In this document: positions 33,844 through 42,812 of the stretch, piece by piece
How positions within the stretch are numbered: the first letter of the stretch is position 1
Layout of the letters: each line of letters opens with the position of its first letter
Source: Desulfurococcaceae archaeon
GTDB lineage: Archaea; Thermoproteota; Thermoprotei_A; Sulfolobales; Desulfurococcaceae
Assembly (NCBI GenBank): GCA_028275705.1
Contig: JAPWUD010000006.1
Location: 1 to 64,000 of the forward strand
Length of the DNA stretch: 64,000 nt
Direction: 5' to 3'
Made by a program: the position numbers and the translations under genes
The notes under the pieces: model-generated
Database searches by the model: none
Told to the model about the DNA's origin: nothing
What the model saw: only the letters and a program-made list of their open reading frames with translations

Positions 33844-35497
33844 TAGAGTTGCAAGATTGCTGCTAGTAGTTGTCGTACTAGTATGCTTAATTGTGAGAGT
33901 GTATTATGAGGGGTTTACGAGTGTTTACTCATTAATCTACGCATTATTCACTATACCAGTACTTCTAGGTAACTCTATACTAGTGTTCCTACTCAGCCTA
34001 GCAATCGGCTTCATCACAGCATCTCTTGAATCCACCGCTCTACTATTACTCTCAACTATAGTTGCTTTACTCGGACTCTTAGTGCTATACTTGGAGGCCC
34101 CTGGTAAAGTATTCAATATTGCTGCTGCTTCACTACTTGCATCCACGCCAATATACATTGCTGCACCAATATCGCTCGTACCTGCATTGTCCACGGGTGG
34201 AGTGTTGTTATTATTCACTATTAGAGAGTACTTGAGGCTGGGTAGATCTGCCGTGGAGGTTTACGCAGAGCAAAGCACTATGTACATTGGTGAGCCAGTG
34301 AAGTATAAAGTAGTCGCATCCTGCCCTGGATCATTCAGATACAGTGTACTGGAGGAGAGTAAGAGTGTGAGTAGTGGTGTGGCAAGTGGGGAAATCGCTC
34401 TTGAAATACCATCCCGCGTGGAGCACTTAGGCGTAATTGAGAAGAATATAAGAGTGGTATTAGAGGATACTAGGGGTTTTGCGAGAGTAACTCACGGCCC
34501 ATACACTCTCACATACAAAATACTGGCTAGAGTGAGTGGCTTAATTAAGAGAGCTGAAAAACTAGTTGAGAAGTACGCTGAATACCTGTCAACACCAAGA
34601 GTAGTGAAGATAACTCTTGGACACGGATTCGAGGGCTCTATTGGTGAAACTGCCTCCACTCTAGGCGCAGGGCCTAAGGGTACTGGTGATCTTGGCAGTG
34701 GAGCTACTGGTCGTGGTGAGGAGGTAACTGCAGTAAGGCAATCCACGCTAAGCATAGAATCAACAAAACTACCAGCAAAACCCCGTGTTGAAAGTGGTCT
34801 CGAATTAAAACAAGCTATTATGAAGGCTCTCGTGGGTAAAATACAAGCAGCTATATTGTATTACGCGTCTAAAGCTCAACGTGGTGATTATTCGGGTGTA
34901 AGGGAGTATGAGCCAGGGGATAATCCTAAATTGATACACTGGAAGAAGAGTTTGAGGAGGGAGTTGCTGGAGGATCTCTACGTGAAGATCTACTCCGCGG
35001 AGCAAGTGGGTGGTGGGGGTGGAGCGGGGGCTAGAGTTATACTCGCTGATTTGACGGCAGTAAACCCAGTTGAGCTAGATACATTGCTCAGTGCTCTCTA
35101 CGGTGAACTATTATATGAGTTGGCTGGTGAGAAGCCGCTGACGCGAGTCCACTTATTCTTGAAGATACCTGGTGAAGAATTGATATACGTGTCTGGTAAA
35201 GTAGTGGATGTTGTAGTAGCTCTCAACACTATTATACAAGAGTATGATGTTAGAGCACTCTACAATTACGAGACATGGGGAAGAACTAGGAGCATAAAGC
35301 TGGGTGAGTCTATTGGCTTTATTAGTGAACTAGAGAACTACTACAGGACCGTTGGCTTGGCTATTGCAGAGGTTCTCAAGAGCAATACTGGTGGGAAAAC
35401 AGCTGTTCAATTAATACACTCAAATTCACTGGGATACAAGTATGCAATTGTGAAGCGTACACTGAGGGATGCGGGCTTCATGGTTTTAGAGACTTAG
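33809..35497 (+). CDS. DUF58 family protein
   Basis: 562 residues. TM helices lie at about 15-30, 40-70, 76-96 and 103-140 (the usual DUF58 N-terminal hairpin is expanded here). The DUF58 core begins after a Gly/Ser-rich insert (about 280-330) with VREYEPGDNPKLIHWKKSLR (364-383), containing the diagnostic YEPGD and IHWKKS. DUF58 proteins form the usual partner of MoxR ATPases. The C-terminal region has vWA-like ILADLTAV. Overlaps the DUF4350-like gene by 35 bp. Confidence 0.88.
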   Translation: MYTSLRELRGYSRVARLLLVVVVLVCLIVRVYYEGFTSVYSLIYALFTIPVLLGNSILVFLLSLAIGFITASLESTALLLLSTIVALLGLLVLYLEAPGKVFNIAAASLLASTPIYIAAPISLVPALSTGGVLLLFTIREYLRLGRSAVEVYAEQSTMYIGEPVKYKVVASCPGSFRYSVLEESKSVSSGVASGEIALEIPSRVEHLGVIEKNIRVVLEDTRGFARVTHGPYTLTYKILARVSGLIKRAEKLVEKYAEYLSTPRVVKITLGHGFEGSIGETASTLGAGPKGTGDLGSGATGRGEEVTAVRQSTLSIESTKLPAKPRVESGLELKQAIMKALVGKIQAAILYYASKAQRGDYSGVREYEPGDNPKLIHWKKSLRRELLEDLYVKIYSAEQVGGGGGAGARVILADLTAVNPVELDTLLSALYGELLYELAGEKPLTRVHLFLKIPGEELIYVSGKVVDVVVALNTIIQEYDVRALYNYETWGRTRSIKLGESIGFISELENYYRTVGLAIAEVLKSNTGGKTAVQLIHSNSLGYKYAIVKRTLRDAGFMVLET

Positions 35498-35519
35498 CTT
35501 TATATTACTTAAATGTTAA

Positions 35520-35951
35520 TTGGTTGAGGGGGTACTAGGATTGAGGAATGCTTACACAGTGTGCATCGCGCTACTAGTACTCGCAATGAGTGCTCTACCC
35601 GTAGTTCAAGGTAGTGATTTTGATAGTGAAGTAGGCGTACTAGTGGAGGAGGCTGGTAAACTATACTCTAAGGGGGTAGATGTAGCCATGGTTATTGAGA
35701 AGTTGGATAATGCTATTGCACTATATGAGAGTGGTAGAGTTGATGAAGCATACGCTGCCCTAAGTGAAGCTAGAAGCATGATTATGGATTTAAGTAGTGT
35801 CGCTGACCAAGTCTACTACTATAACACCTTGGTTAAAGCAGTCACGGTTGCAGTACTAGCAGCTATCCCGATAGCTATTTACCTCCTACTTCCAAGAATC
35901 TACCTCTACGTATGGTTTAAGACTAGGAGGAAGTGGATTGTGAGGGGTTGA
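35520..35951 (+). CDS. Small exported membrane protein of the MoxR cluster
   Basis: A protein of up to 143 residues with a signal peptide (about 10-30, ending VVQGSD), a helical ectodomain (EEAGKLYSKGVDVAMVIEKL and the ALYESGRVDEAYAAL repeat-like helix pair), and a C-terminal TM (about 107-130) followed by KTRRKW. TTG 35541 is a better start than TTG 35520 since GAGGGGG lies before it. No family assigned. Confidence 0.62.
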   Translation: MVEGVLGLRNAYTVCIALLVLAMSALPVVQGSDFDSEVGVLVEEAGKLYSKGVDVAMVIEKLDNAIALYESGRVDEAYAALSEARSMIMDLSSVADQVYYYNTLVKAVTVAVLAAIPIAIYLLLPRIYLYVWFKTRRKWIVRG

Positions 35952-35955
35952 TTTA

Positions 35956-36441
35956 ATGCTACTAGATGAAGAAGTCTTCGCAGTAATACTCGCTGTCTCA
36001 ATCATTGCCTCAGCACTAGGCATAGCACTCACTCTTAAACCAGGTAACCCGGAGCCATTCACAGCTATTGGATTACTCAACGAGGAGTGTAAGATAGGTG
36101 AGTACCCTGAAGTAGTTGTAAACAATAGCTTCATTAAACTATGCATATATATTGCAAACTACCTTGGGAAGCCGGGGTACTTTAAAGTAGTATATAGGAT
36201 AGCGCTGAATGAAACCCTCCCATCAAATACAACGTTTTCACCTGAGAACATGGTTGAGGAGTGGAGGATTGTGCTCGGTGATGGAGAGAACAAGACATTC
36301 CCCGTCAATGTACCCGTATACTCTCTACGTGGTGAAACAAGAGTGGCGCTAGTATTTGAGCTGTGGGTATACGATGGCTCCGCGAATACCTGGACCTACA
36401 CTGGTAGGTGGAATCACCTATACGTAAATATCACGGTGTAA
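35956..36441 (+). CDS. C-terminal half of a DUF1616 protein as separate gene
   Basis: 161 residues: one N-terminal TM (about 5-27) and an Ig-like ectodomain. In standard DUF1616 proteins the N-terminal five-TM half ends in a TM that leads to an ectodomain starting FTxFYxL..., here PFTAIGLLNEECKIGEYPEV; later blocks are IYIANYLGKPGYFKVVYRIA and WRIVLGDGENKTFPVNVPVY, all as in that ectodomain. The matching N-terminal half is the next gene, so the parts appear in swapped order. The stop is just before the ribosome-binding site of that gene. Confidence 0.72.
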   Translation: MLLDEEVFAVILAVSIIASALGIALTLKPGNPEPFTAIGLLNEECKIGEYPEVVVNNSFIKLCIYIANYLGKPGYFKVVYRIALNETLPSNTTFSPENMVEEWRIVLGDGENKTFPVNVPVYSLRGETRVALVFELWVYDGSANTWTYTGRWNHLYVNITV

Positions 36442-36446
36442 ATGCC

Positions 36447-37016
36447 TTGAAGAATGAAGTAACACTCGAGGAATACTTGAGTAAACTCAGTGGGGGGAAG
36501 GGTACTTGGAGTAAACTGCGATTAGTGTATGAGAAAACTGTGAAGGGTGAGTTGAAGCTCATAGATCCAAATCCACCGAGAACTCTCGCAGAGTACGCGT
36601 TGAGACTTGACTACTCACTATGGTTCTGGACTATCACAGTCCTAGTGCTACTAGCGGTAATAGTTGTCTATACTTCCAGCACTATACCAGAGTTAACTAC
36701 TTTGAGGTATTTCCTAGGCACACTATACGTCCTCTACCTCCCAGGCTATGTGTTAGTTGAAGCACTATACCCAGATGAGAGGGAATTAAAGCCCTTAGAG
36801 CGCTTAGCGTTATCAATAGGATTATCCCTCGCAGTTGTACCATTAATAGGACTCATATTAAACTACACACCCTGGGGTATTAGGCTAGACCCTGTTGTTG
36901 CATCGCTAGCTATTTATACACTCGTTATTAGTATAGTGGCTCTCGTGAGGAAGTACAATGTCTACAAGTCAACGCTGAGTCAAGCAAGAGTAATTAGAGA
37001 TAGGAGGCCTAGTTAA
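36447..37016 (+). CDS. N-terminal half of a DUF1616 protein as separate gene
   Basis: Carries the hallmark DUF1616 region: a helical start (YLSKLSGGKGTWSKLRLVYE), GELKLIDPNPPRTLAEYAL, a TM (WFWTITVLVLLAVIVVYTSS), LPGYVLVEALYPDERELKPL, ERLALSIGLSLAVVPLIGLI and LNYTPWGIRLDPV. TTG 36447 with GGTG at 36435-36438 is preferred over the open frame from 36408, which would overlap the previous gene. DUF1616 proteins occur in surface-structure clusters of archaea; molecular function is unknown. Confidence 0.8.
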   Translation: MKNEVTLEEYLSKLSGGKGTWSKLRLVYEKTVKGELKLIDPNPPRTLAEYALRLDYSLWFWTITVLVLLAVIVVYTSSTIPELTTLRYFLGTLYVLYLPGYVLVEALYPDERELKPLERLALSIGLSLAVVPLIGLILNYTPWGIRLDPVVASLAIYTLVISIVALVRKYNVYKSTLSQARVIRDRRPS

Positions 37017-37056
37017 AGCACTCTAATGTACTAGGTGCATTGTTACACGTGGAATA

Positions 37057-37992
37057 ATGATGACAGTGCTCATCGAAGCCTCGAAAACCCTAATACTCTC
37101 AGCTATTAGGAAGAAGCTCTACAGCACTCTCCTGGTATCCATGCTCGCGCCAGTCCTCCTAGCAGTGGTATTATTCTCAATCCCCGACCCGAGTAGCCTC
37201 AACTACGCATACATTGACGCTGGTAAACCACTACTACTGGTTTCAAGCAGTGTAGTGGGTGGAGAATGCTACCCAGCTACAACCGTGGAGGGATTTGTGG
37301 GTAATGGTAGTAGTGGTTTAAGTGCAATAGTATTAGTGGTTAAAGCAGAGGCACCCCGTGTACTTAGTTCCACTGGTTTAAGTAAGCAGTATAATTATAG
37401 TAGTGGAGTAGTGTTACCACTAGACCTATACAATGACCTCGGTAAGCCAAGCTCGGTAGTGGTTTCAATTAGTGGGAGGACACATAATTACACAGTTGCA
37501 TCTTCATGGGGCTCCAACATAGTCCTCCTACTGGATAGTGGGCTGAGCGGTTGCTTTGATGAGTACGCTTGTTTAACCCCCCGCGGGGATTTATTTAGGG
37601 GTGTTTTGAGGAGTGCTGGGAGTGATTTACTAAGTGTCTCACTCCGCTGGGTGATTCTGCTGATCCTTGCTTACTCGGTCATAATCTACATTGCCCATAG
37701 AAGAGTCGCTGAATCCATGAGGCTTGATGTAAGGATACTTGTTGAGATTGGTTTAAGCACTCGCACTGCGAAAGCCTCCACAGCCGTTGCTCTCATTGTT
37801 CTCCACGCTCTAATGACTCTATATGTCAGTGCACTAGGCGTTGTACTCGTTTACACTGCTTGGTCTCTACTAGGCTATATTCTACCACTACCACCTCCAA
37901 CTCTGAGGACGAGTACTCTCTGGATACTACTACTAGAGGTACTGCTAGGCGCTGCAGTAGCTTACCCTGCCTCTAGGAGTGTGGTTGATTAA
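37057..37992 (+). CDS. MacB/FtsX-like ABC permease subunit 1 (divergent)
   Basis: 311 residues with an N-terminal TM (about 23-43), a ~150-residue ectodomain, and three C-terminal TM helices (about 197-215, 240-275, 285-303). This 1+3 layout, AHRRVAESMRLDVRILVEIG before the later helices (as the MacB ILREIG motif) and the partner genes make it an FtsX-type permease half. Ends TAATG-overlapping with the next permease. Confidence 0.7.
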   Translation: MMTVLIEASKTLILSAIRKKLYSTLLVSMLAPVLLAVVLFSIPDPSSLNYAYIDAGKPLLLVSSSVVGGECYPATTVEGFVGNGSSGLSAIVLVVKAEAPRVLSSTGLSKQYNYSSGVVLPLDLYNDLGKPSSVVVSISGRTHNYTVASSWGSNIVLLLDSGLSGCFDEYACLTPRGDLFRGVLRSAGSDLLSVSLRWVILLILAYSVIIYIAHRRVAESMRLDVRILVEIGLSTRTAKASTAVALIVLHALMTLYVSALGVVLVYTAWSLLGYILPLPPPTLRTSTLWILLLEVLLGAAVAYPASRSVVD

Positions 37993-39062
37993 TGCATGCA
38001 CCTACACTAGTATTGTTGAAGACCAAGATCAGTGTCATAGCATACTCCCTCCTAGTACTCGTCGCAGTGAGCTGGCTTTCCCTAACTGCCTTAGGCCTCA
38101 TTAACTCAATTCTATGGCTCTATGAGGGTGTTCTAGGCGTTAGCGAGGGCTTAGTTATCTCAGCTAGGGGTTTCTCACCTTTAACAACACTAATATATAA
38201 GAGTGAGGTTGAGGGGAGGATTTCAAACATAAGCTGTATCACAGTTGAGTACTACCTCGCTACACCAGTACTATATGGTGATAGAGTCCTTGTTTTGAAG
38301 AGCACTAACTCAAGCACCATTAGTGGTGACTGTGTACTTGTAGGCGGGGATTTAGCCCGTGAACTAGGTGTTAGAGCTGGAGAGGGGATTCTCGTCTCGT
38401 CTTTATTCACGAGTGAAGTATACTACCTCAAGGTCTGTGGCTACACTAGTGGATATGTTCTAGAGGCGCCATACGATCTAGTTGCTAGGATTAGGGGTGT
38501 GGGTAGAGGCTACTACTCGTACGCTGTGGTTAGAGGCCCTAGTAGTGCTCTCAGCAGGGTAATGGAGGCTCTTGGAGTTAAACCCGAGGAGTATAAATTG
38601 ACTGGTTTAATTGTAACAGTGCTCTCACGCATTAGTAGTAATGAGACTCGTGCAGTAGTTTATAGTGCTATCACAGAGGCGTACATAGCTAACTTCGGCC
38701 TGCAGAGAGACTACATACTATACTTCGCCTGTGGAGTAGCTGTTGCAAGCGTAGTTGGCTCTATTGTGCTTGGTTTAGATAATGCGGGGAGGTTTAAGAA
38801 TACTCTACGCGTTTTCAGAGAGCTGGGGGCTTCTAGGAGGAGTATAACTACTTCAATCATACTACTAGGATTCACTGTTGCTATTCTCGCCTGCGCTATA
38901 TCACTACTAATCTACAACTACGTGAGAGTAATCAACCTAGAGATCATGGGCTACGTGCTCGAGCCTAGAGCACCCAGTATACTAGTACTACTCGTCTTCG
39001 CAGCGCTGACCACACTGTACACAACTGGTTTAACAATAGGGGTTAAACGTGAAGTGGAGTAG
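37992..39062 (+). CDS. MacB/FtsX-like ABC permease subunit 2
   Basis: 356 residues with the same 1+3 TM layout: TM at about 12-34, an ectodomain, then TMs at about 238-260, 284-305 and 325-345. The region RFKNTLRVFRELGASRRSIT is the coupling motif of the FtsX/MacB family (xxREIGAxxxxI). Probably forms a heterodimer with the previous protein and is powered by the ATPase at 40.5 kb. Overlaps the next gene by 14 bp. Confidence 0.8.
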   Translation: MHAPTLVLLKTKISVIAYSLLVLVAVSWLSLTALGLINSILWLYEGVLGVSEGLVISARGFSPLTTLIYKSEVEGRISNISCITVEYYLATPVLYGDRVLVLKSTNSSTISGDCVLVGGDLARELGVRAGEGILVSSLFTSEVYYLKVCGYTSGYVLEAPYDLVARIRGVGRGYYSYAVVRGPSSALSRVMEALGVKPEEYKLTGLIVTVLSRISSNETRAVVYSAITEAYIANFGLQRDYILYFACGVAVASVVGSIVLGLDNAGRFKNTLRVFRELGASRRSITTSIILLGFTVAILACAISLLIYNYVRVINLEIMGYVLEPRAPSILVLLVFAALTTLYTTGLTIGVKREVE

Positions 39063-40545
39063 GATACTACTGGTCACAGTACTAGTTCTAGTTCCCGCTT
39101 CTAGAATTATACCCTCATTAATGAATAACGCTGTGTTCTCTACTGACTCATGGCCTCTCATTAGGTTAACACGGCTACTAGTTGAAAACCCCTGGATTAG
39201 AGTAATATCTCTTAGTAGTCGCCACGCTAAGTGGCCTTCAGCTACATTGTTATCCACGGTCTTCGTTGAGGTGTCTGGTGTGAGTATATATGACTTCTAC
39301 GCTTTCCTCGGAGCGCCACTAGTGGCGTTTACTCTGGCACTACTACTATACGTGGTGCTTGGAGGTGTTTTCGAGGAGTTGCCGAGGGCTCTATCACTGC
39401 TTGCTCTACTAGTTTACCCTTCATTCACACTATTCACATCAGCTTACTTAAAGGAGGTTTATGCTTACCCACTAGCAGTGTTAACACTGTACCTCTCAAT
39501 GCATACTAACAAATTGTCTAGGTGGATTGGGGTATTAATTGCCTCAATTGCCCTCACTCTAAGTCACCCCCTTACAACACTCATTGTGATAGTCTACTCT
39601 CTCACATTAATCTACGTGGATTTCGTGGGTGAATTGAAGAATGGTGTTGGGGGTGGAGTGGTTCACAAGTGGAGTCTATTGGCTACTGTATTGCTCACGT
39701 CTACACTGTATACTCTACACGTTTTTTACGCGGGGCCGGTGTACGTCTTCACGTTATTAGACATTGTTGTCCTCATAGTTTACACTGTTTTCACATACAC
39801 TACATACCTCCTACTCCAGGGTGGTAGGAGGGGGCTCGGTGCATTGGCTTTAATCGTGGTTTTAGTCACCGTGATTGCTTACAGTGGCTTAGTTGAGGGG
39901 GTACAAGTTGGTTTAAGCACTATTCCCTATGGTCTACCACTATTATTGCTACTAACGGGTCTCCTTAAGCCCACGGGTAAGAATAGGGATTTAACTACAC
40001 CACTACTCCTACCATTAGGTGTTGGGTTACTCTACACTTTAACATATGCTAAGTGGCTTGCCTCTATAACGCATAGGTTCCTCAACTACCTCGTATACCC
40101 CATAGCTCTAAGCATTGGTGATTTATCGAGGTTTAAGCCGAGACTAGCGGTTTTAATAACATTTACACTACTACTAAACTGCTACATGGTTACATACAGT
40201 GCCTCTAGAGGTGGAGACCCCATACTATTCTACTGGAGGTATAGTGTAGCCGATACTGCCCTCAAGGACTTCATTGAGGACTACTCAAATAGTAGAGTAC
40301 TAGCTGGTGCAAAGTACTCCTACATGCTTGGAGAGGACTTAGCTAGCACGGGCTTAAACCTAGTTACAGCGTTGAGGTCTTGTGGCTTAACTGGCAACCA
40401 ACTACTAGTCACCAGCCCCGGGGAACTAGTCTACGGTGTACCCATTACACCACTACAATATGTTAAACCAAGATTAGACTTGTTCGAGTGTAGTAGTGTA
40501 GTGTACAGTAGCCTAGAGAACTACGTCTTGGTGGACTGGAATTGA
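39049..40545 (+). CDS. Polytopic membrane protein, GT-C glycosyltransferase-like
   Basis: 498 residues with about 11-12 TM helices. After the first TM there is an extracytoplasmic loop with VFSTDSWPLIRLTRLLVENP, and an alternating TM pattern up to residue 395, then a ~100-residue soluble tail; such loops hold the acidic motif of GT-C transferases that use polyprenyl-phosphate sugars. Family call is from layout only. It sits within the ABC module and overlaps both neighbours. A DPM-like GT2 lies 0.7 kb downstream. Confidence 0.55.
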   Translation: MKWSRILLVTVLVLVPASRIIPSLMNNAVFSTDSWPLIRLTRLLVENPWIRVISLSSRHAKWPSATLLSTVFVEVSGVSIYDFYAFLGAPLVAFTLALLLYVVLGGVFEELPRALSLLALLVYPSFTLFTSAYLKEVYAYPLAVLTLYLSMHTNKLSRWIGVLIASIALTLSHPLTTLIVIVYSLTLIYVDFVGELKNGVGGGVVHKWSLLATVLLTSTLYTLHVFYAGPVYVFTLLDIVVLIVYTVFTYTTYLLLQGGRRGLGALALIVVLVTVIAYSGLVEGVQVGLSTIPYGLPLLLLLTGLLKPTGKNRDLTTPLLLPLGVGLLYTLTYAKWLASITHRFLNYLVYPIALSIGDLSRFKPRLAVLITFTLLLNCYMVTYSASRGGDPILFYWRYSVADTALKDFIEDYSNSRVLAGAKYSYMLGEDLASTGLNLVTALRSCGLTGNQLLVTSPGELVYGVPITPLQYVKPRLDLFECSSVVYSSLENYVLVDWN

Positions 40546-41207
40546 GTGTCCTCGAGTTACAGGGTGTGAGGAAGACTGTTGGTGGTGATGCTGTATTGAG
40601 AGGGGTTGACTTATCACTAGAGCCTGGTAGAGTAGTTGCTGTTAGAGGTAGGAGTGGTGTTGGTAAAACAACTCTCGCTAAGGTAGCTGCACTACTCCTA
40701 AAGCCTGATAGTGGATTAGTCTACTTCAATGGCTTAGACACGGGTAAACTAAGTGAATCAGGGTTATCGAGTACTAGGTTGAAGTACATTGGCTACGTTG
40801 ACCAAGACTGCTCACTAATAGATGAGTTAACAGTGTGGGAGAATGTTGAGCTACCACTTAGATTAATGAATATTGAGAGAAGCAAGCGCGCGGGGATTAT
40901 TGGAGAAGTACTAGAGGTGCTTGGTTTAAGGGGGTTAGAGGGTAGGAGGCCTCGTGAACTGAGTGGTGGCCAGAGGCAGAGGGTTGTATTAGCGCGTGCA
41001 CTAGTTAAGAAGCCTATTCTACTCGTAGCTGATGAGCCATTCGCACACTTAGATGATGAAACTGTAAAAGTGGTTATGGGCTACATTAGGCAGTTAGCTA
41101 GTGTGAGTGGGTTGGCAGTATTGATAACTACTACTGACCTCTACGCGGGGATTGATGTTGATGAAGACTACTACCTCGTGAACGGTGTATTGGAGAAGAG
41201 GGCTTGA
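40542..41207 (+). CDS. LolD/MacB-type ABC ATPase with non-canonical H-loop
   Basis: ATPase for the two permease subunits upstream. 221 residues: Walker A GRSGVGKTT (36-44), Q-loop YVDQDCSLIDELTVWEN, signature LSGGQRQR (140-147), Walker B LLVADEP (160-166), D-loop AHLDDE. The H-loop reads LITTTDLY (194-201), with Thr198 where nearly all members have the catalytic histidine of xTHD. Because MacB-type pumps work as two identical ATPase sites, this should slow or change hydrolysis. TTG start overlaps the previous stop. Confidence 0.85.
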   Translation: MSVLELQGVRKTVGGDAVLRGVDLSLEPGRVVAVRGRSGVGKTTLAKVAALLLKPDSGLVYFNGLDTGKLSESGLSSTRLKYIGYVDQDCSLIDELTVWENVELPLRLMNIERSKRAGIIGEVLEVLGLRGLEGRRPRELSGGQRQRVVLARALVKKPILLVADEPFAHLDDETVKVVMGYIRQLASVSGLAVLITTTDLYAGIDVDEDYYLVNGVLEKRA

Positions 41208-41276
41208 GACTAGTTAATATAGGTTTTAATGAACACAATTGCTCAAGTATAAATATCAAACCCTGTTTAGTATCCT

Positions 41277-42227
41277 GTGGGGAGGGTTCCTGGGTTGAGT
41301 GGAGATAGCTGTAGTGACTACACTGTGATTATACCTGTTTTAAATGAAGCAGAGGCTCTACCAATTGTTCTAAGGGAGTTAGTGGAGAGCGGTGTTCCAA
41401 GGGAGAGGGTTTTAATTGTCGATGGCTACTCGAGTGATGGTAGTAGGGAGATTGCTGAGTCAATGGGTTTCAGGGTTATACTCCAGGAGGGTAAGGGTAA
41501 AGCAATGGCTATTAAGACAGGTGTTGAGAACACTAGTAGTGAGTGTATTGTATTCATGGATGGTGACTACACTTACCCAGCGAGGCACATACATGACCTA
41601 TTGAGGCAGCTTGAGAGTGGGTATGATCTAGTTATTGGCTCGAGAGTGTACTTGGAGAAGGGTTCTCAGAGTGTATTGTTTAAGCTAGGTAATAAGGCTC
41701 TCTCATTGTTCTTCGAAGTATTATTTGGCGTTAAGTTGAGTGATGTACTAAGTGGAATGTACTCAGCTAGGAGAAAACTACTCAGGGAGATAGGCTTCGA
41801 GTTCACTGGTTTCAGTGTTGAATCAGAGATTGTTGCACACGCTGCCTCAACTGGTTTTAGAGTCGCTGAAGTACCAATAGGTTACAGGAGGCGTATTGGT
41901 AGGAAGAAGCTTAGTGTTAGACATGGTTTTAAAATAGCGGTGGACATGGTTAGATTAACTTGGAGGTATAGCCCAGTATTCTTGATATTCGCACTTGGAG
42001 CACTAATGCTTATCCCAGGGTTATACCTAGACATATTTGTTCTATACAAATGGCTATACTACGGTGTAGTACACCATGTTAGAGCGCTAGCTGGTATAAC
42101 GCTTAGTGGTTTGGGAGCACTATGCTCACTACTCGCAGTTCTAGCACTATACTTCAAGAGATTTGAGATCAGGGTTTTAAGGGCATTGAGGGATCTTAGG
42201 GAGAGAGTGGAGCGTGAAGCTGGGTAG
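41277..42227 (+). CDS. GT2 glycosyltransferase, dolichol-phosphate sugar synthase-like, with two C-terminal TMs
   Basis: Probably transfers a sugar from a nucleotide to a polyprenyl phosphate at the cytoplasmic face. 316 residues: GT-A fold start YTVIIPVLNEAEALPIVLRE, VDGYSSDGS, and VFMDGDYTYPARHI (DxD-like), LVIGSRVY, LSGMYSARRKLLREIGF. Two TM helices lie at about 236-258 and 268-296, as in DPM synthases with membrane tails. GTG start 41277. It ends the 27-42 kb run and may supply lipid-linked sugar to the GT-C-like protein. Confidence 0.85.
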   Translation: MGRVPGLSGDSCSDYTVIIPVLNEAEALPIVLRELVESGVPRERVLIVDGYSSDGSREIAESMGFRVILQEGKGKAMAIKTGVENTSSECIVFMDGDYTYPARHIHDLLRQLESGYDLVIGSRVYLEKGSQSVLFKLGNKALSLFFEVLFGVKLSDVLSGMYSARRKLLREIGFEFTGFSVESEIVAHAASTGFRVAEVPIGYRRRIGRKKLSVRHGFKIAVDMVRLTWRYSPVFLIFALGALMLIPGLYLDIFVLYKWLYYGVVHHVRALAGITLSGLGALCSLLAVLALYFKRFEIRVLRALRDLRERVEREAG

Positions 42228-42333
42228 GTTCCCGGGGAAATGTGTAGTGATTAACCGTAATATTTATTAATTAAACTATGAATTAAGTATTAGTGATTTT
42301 GTGCTTAGCCATGCACCCGTGTAGAGGGATTCA

Positions 42334-42756
42334 GTGTTGGCTATAGCTAGTGCACTTGTTGCAGCTAGGTATAGTGGTGTTCCAGGGGAGTATGTTGAGT
42401 ATGCAGTTGGGAAGGTTAGGGAGAGTATTGGCGGGGTGTTAACGAGTAGTTTAATCTCGAGGTTTATTCGTAAGGCAATACGTACGGGTGTGTGGTTTAA
42501 GTTGCCCTCCACCTCGCGTGCACTACTACTTGCATCTAGGTGTTTAAAGATTGTTAAGTCACGTGTTTTAAGGGAGATACTAGTGGGAATCATGGTTGAA
42601 ATAGAGCTCTCCACTCTAAGGGGTAGAGCAATATACTATGGTGTACTAGTAGCTCTCAGGAGTGGTTTAAGGGAGGCACTAGGTGACTTTAAAAAGCTCA
42701 TAACACTTGGCATAGGCTACTTGAATCTACCATTAATGTGGAGAATTCTCGGATAG
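42334..42756 (+). CDS. Uncharacterised ~140-aa protein, paralogue of the gene at 26.5 kb
   Basis: Clear homologue of the product at 26528-26962 (shared SRALLLAS-C, VEIELSTLRGRAIYYGVLVA, LGIGYLNLPLMWRILG). No known domain seen. It stops just before, or overlapping, the AAA ATPase gene, suggesting that the pair is transcribed together. The GTG at 42334 begins a hydrophobic N-terminus (LAIASALVAA). Confidence 0.7.
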   Translation: MLAIASALVAARYSGVPGEYVEYAVGKVRESIGGVLTSSLISRFIRKAIRTGVWFKLPSTSRALLLASRCLKIVKSRVLREILVGIMVEIELSTLRGRAIYYGVLVALRSGLREALGDFKKLITLGIGYLNLPLMWRILG

Positions 42757-42812
42757 AGTGTATTCTTAGAGATAAAGGATGCTGTAGACTTCTAAATCCA
42801 GTAGTGTATTGT

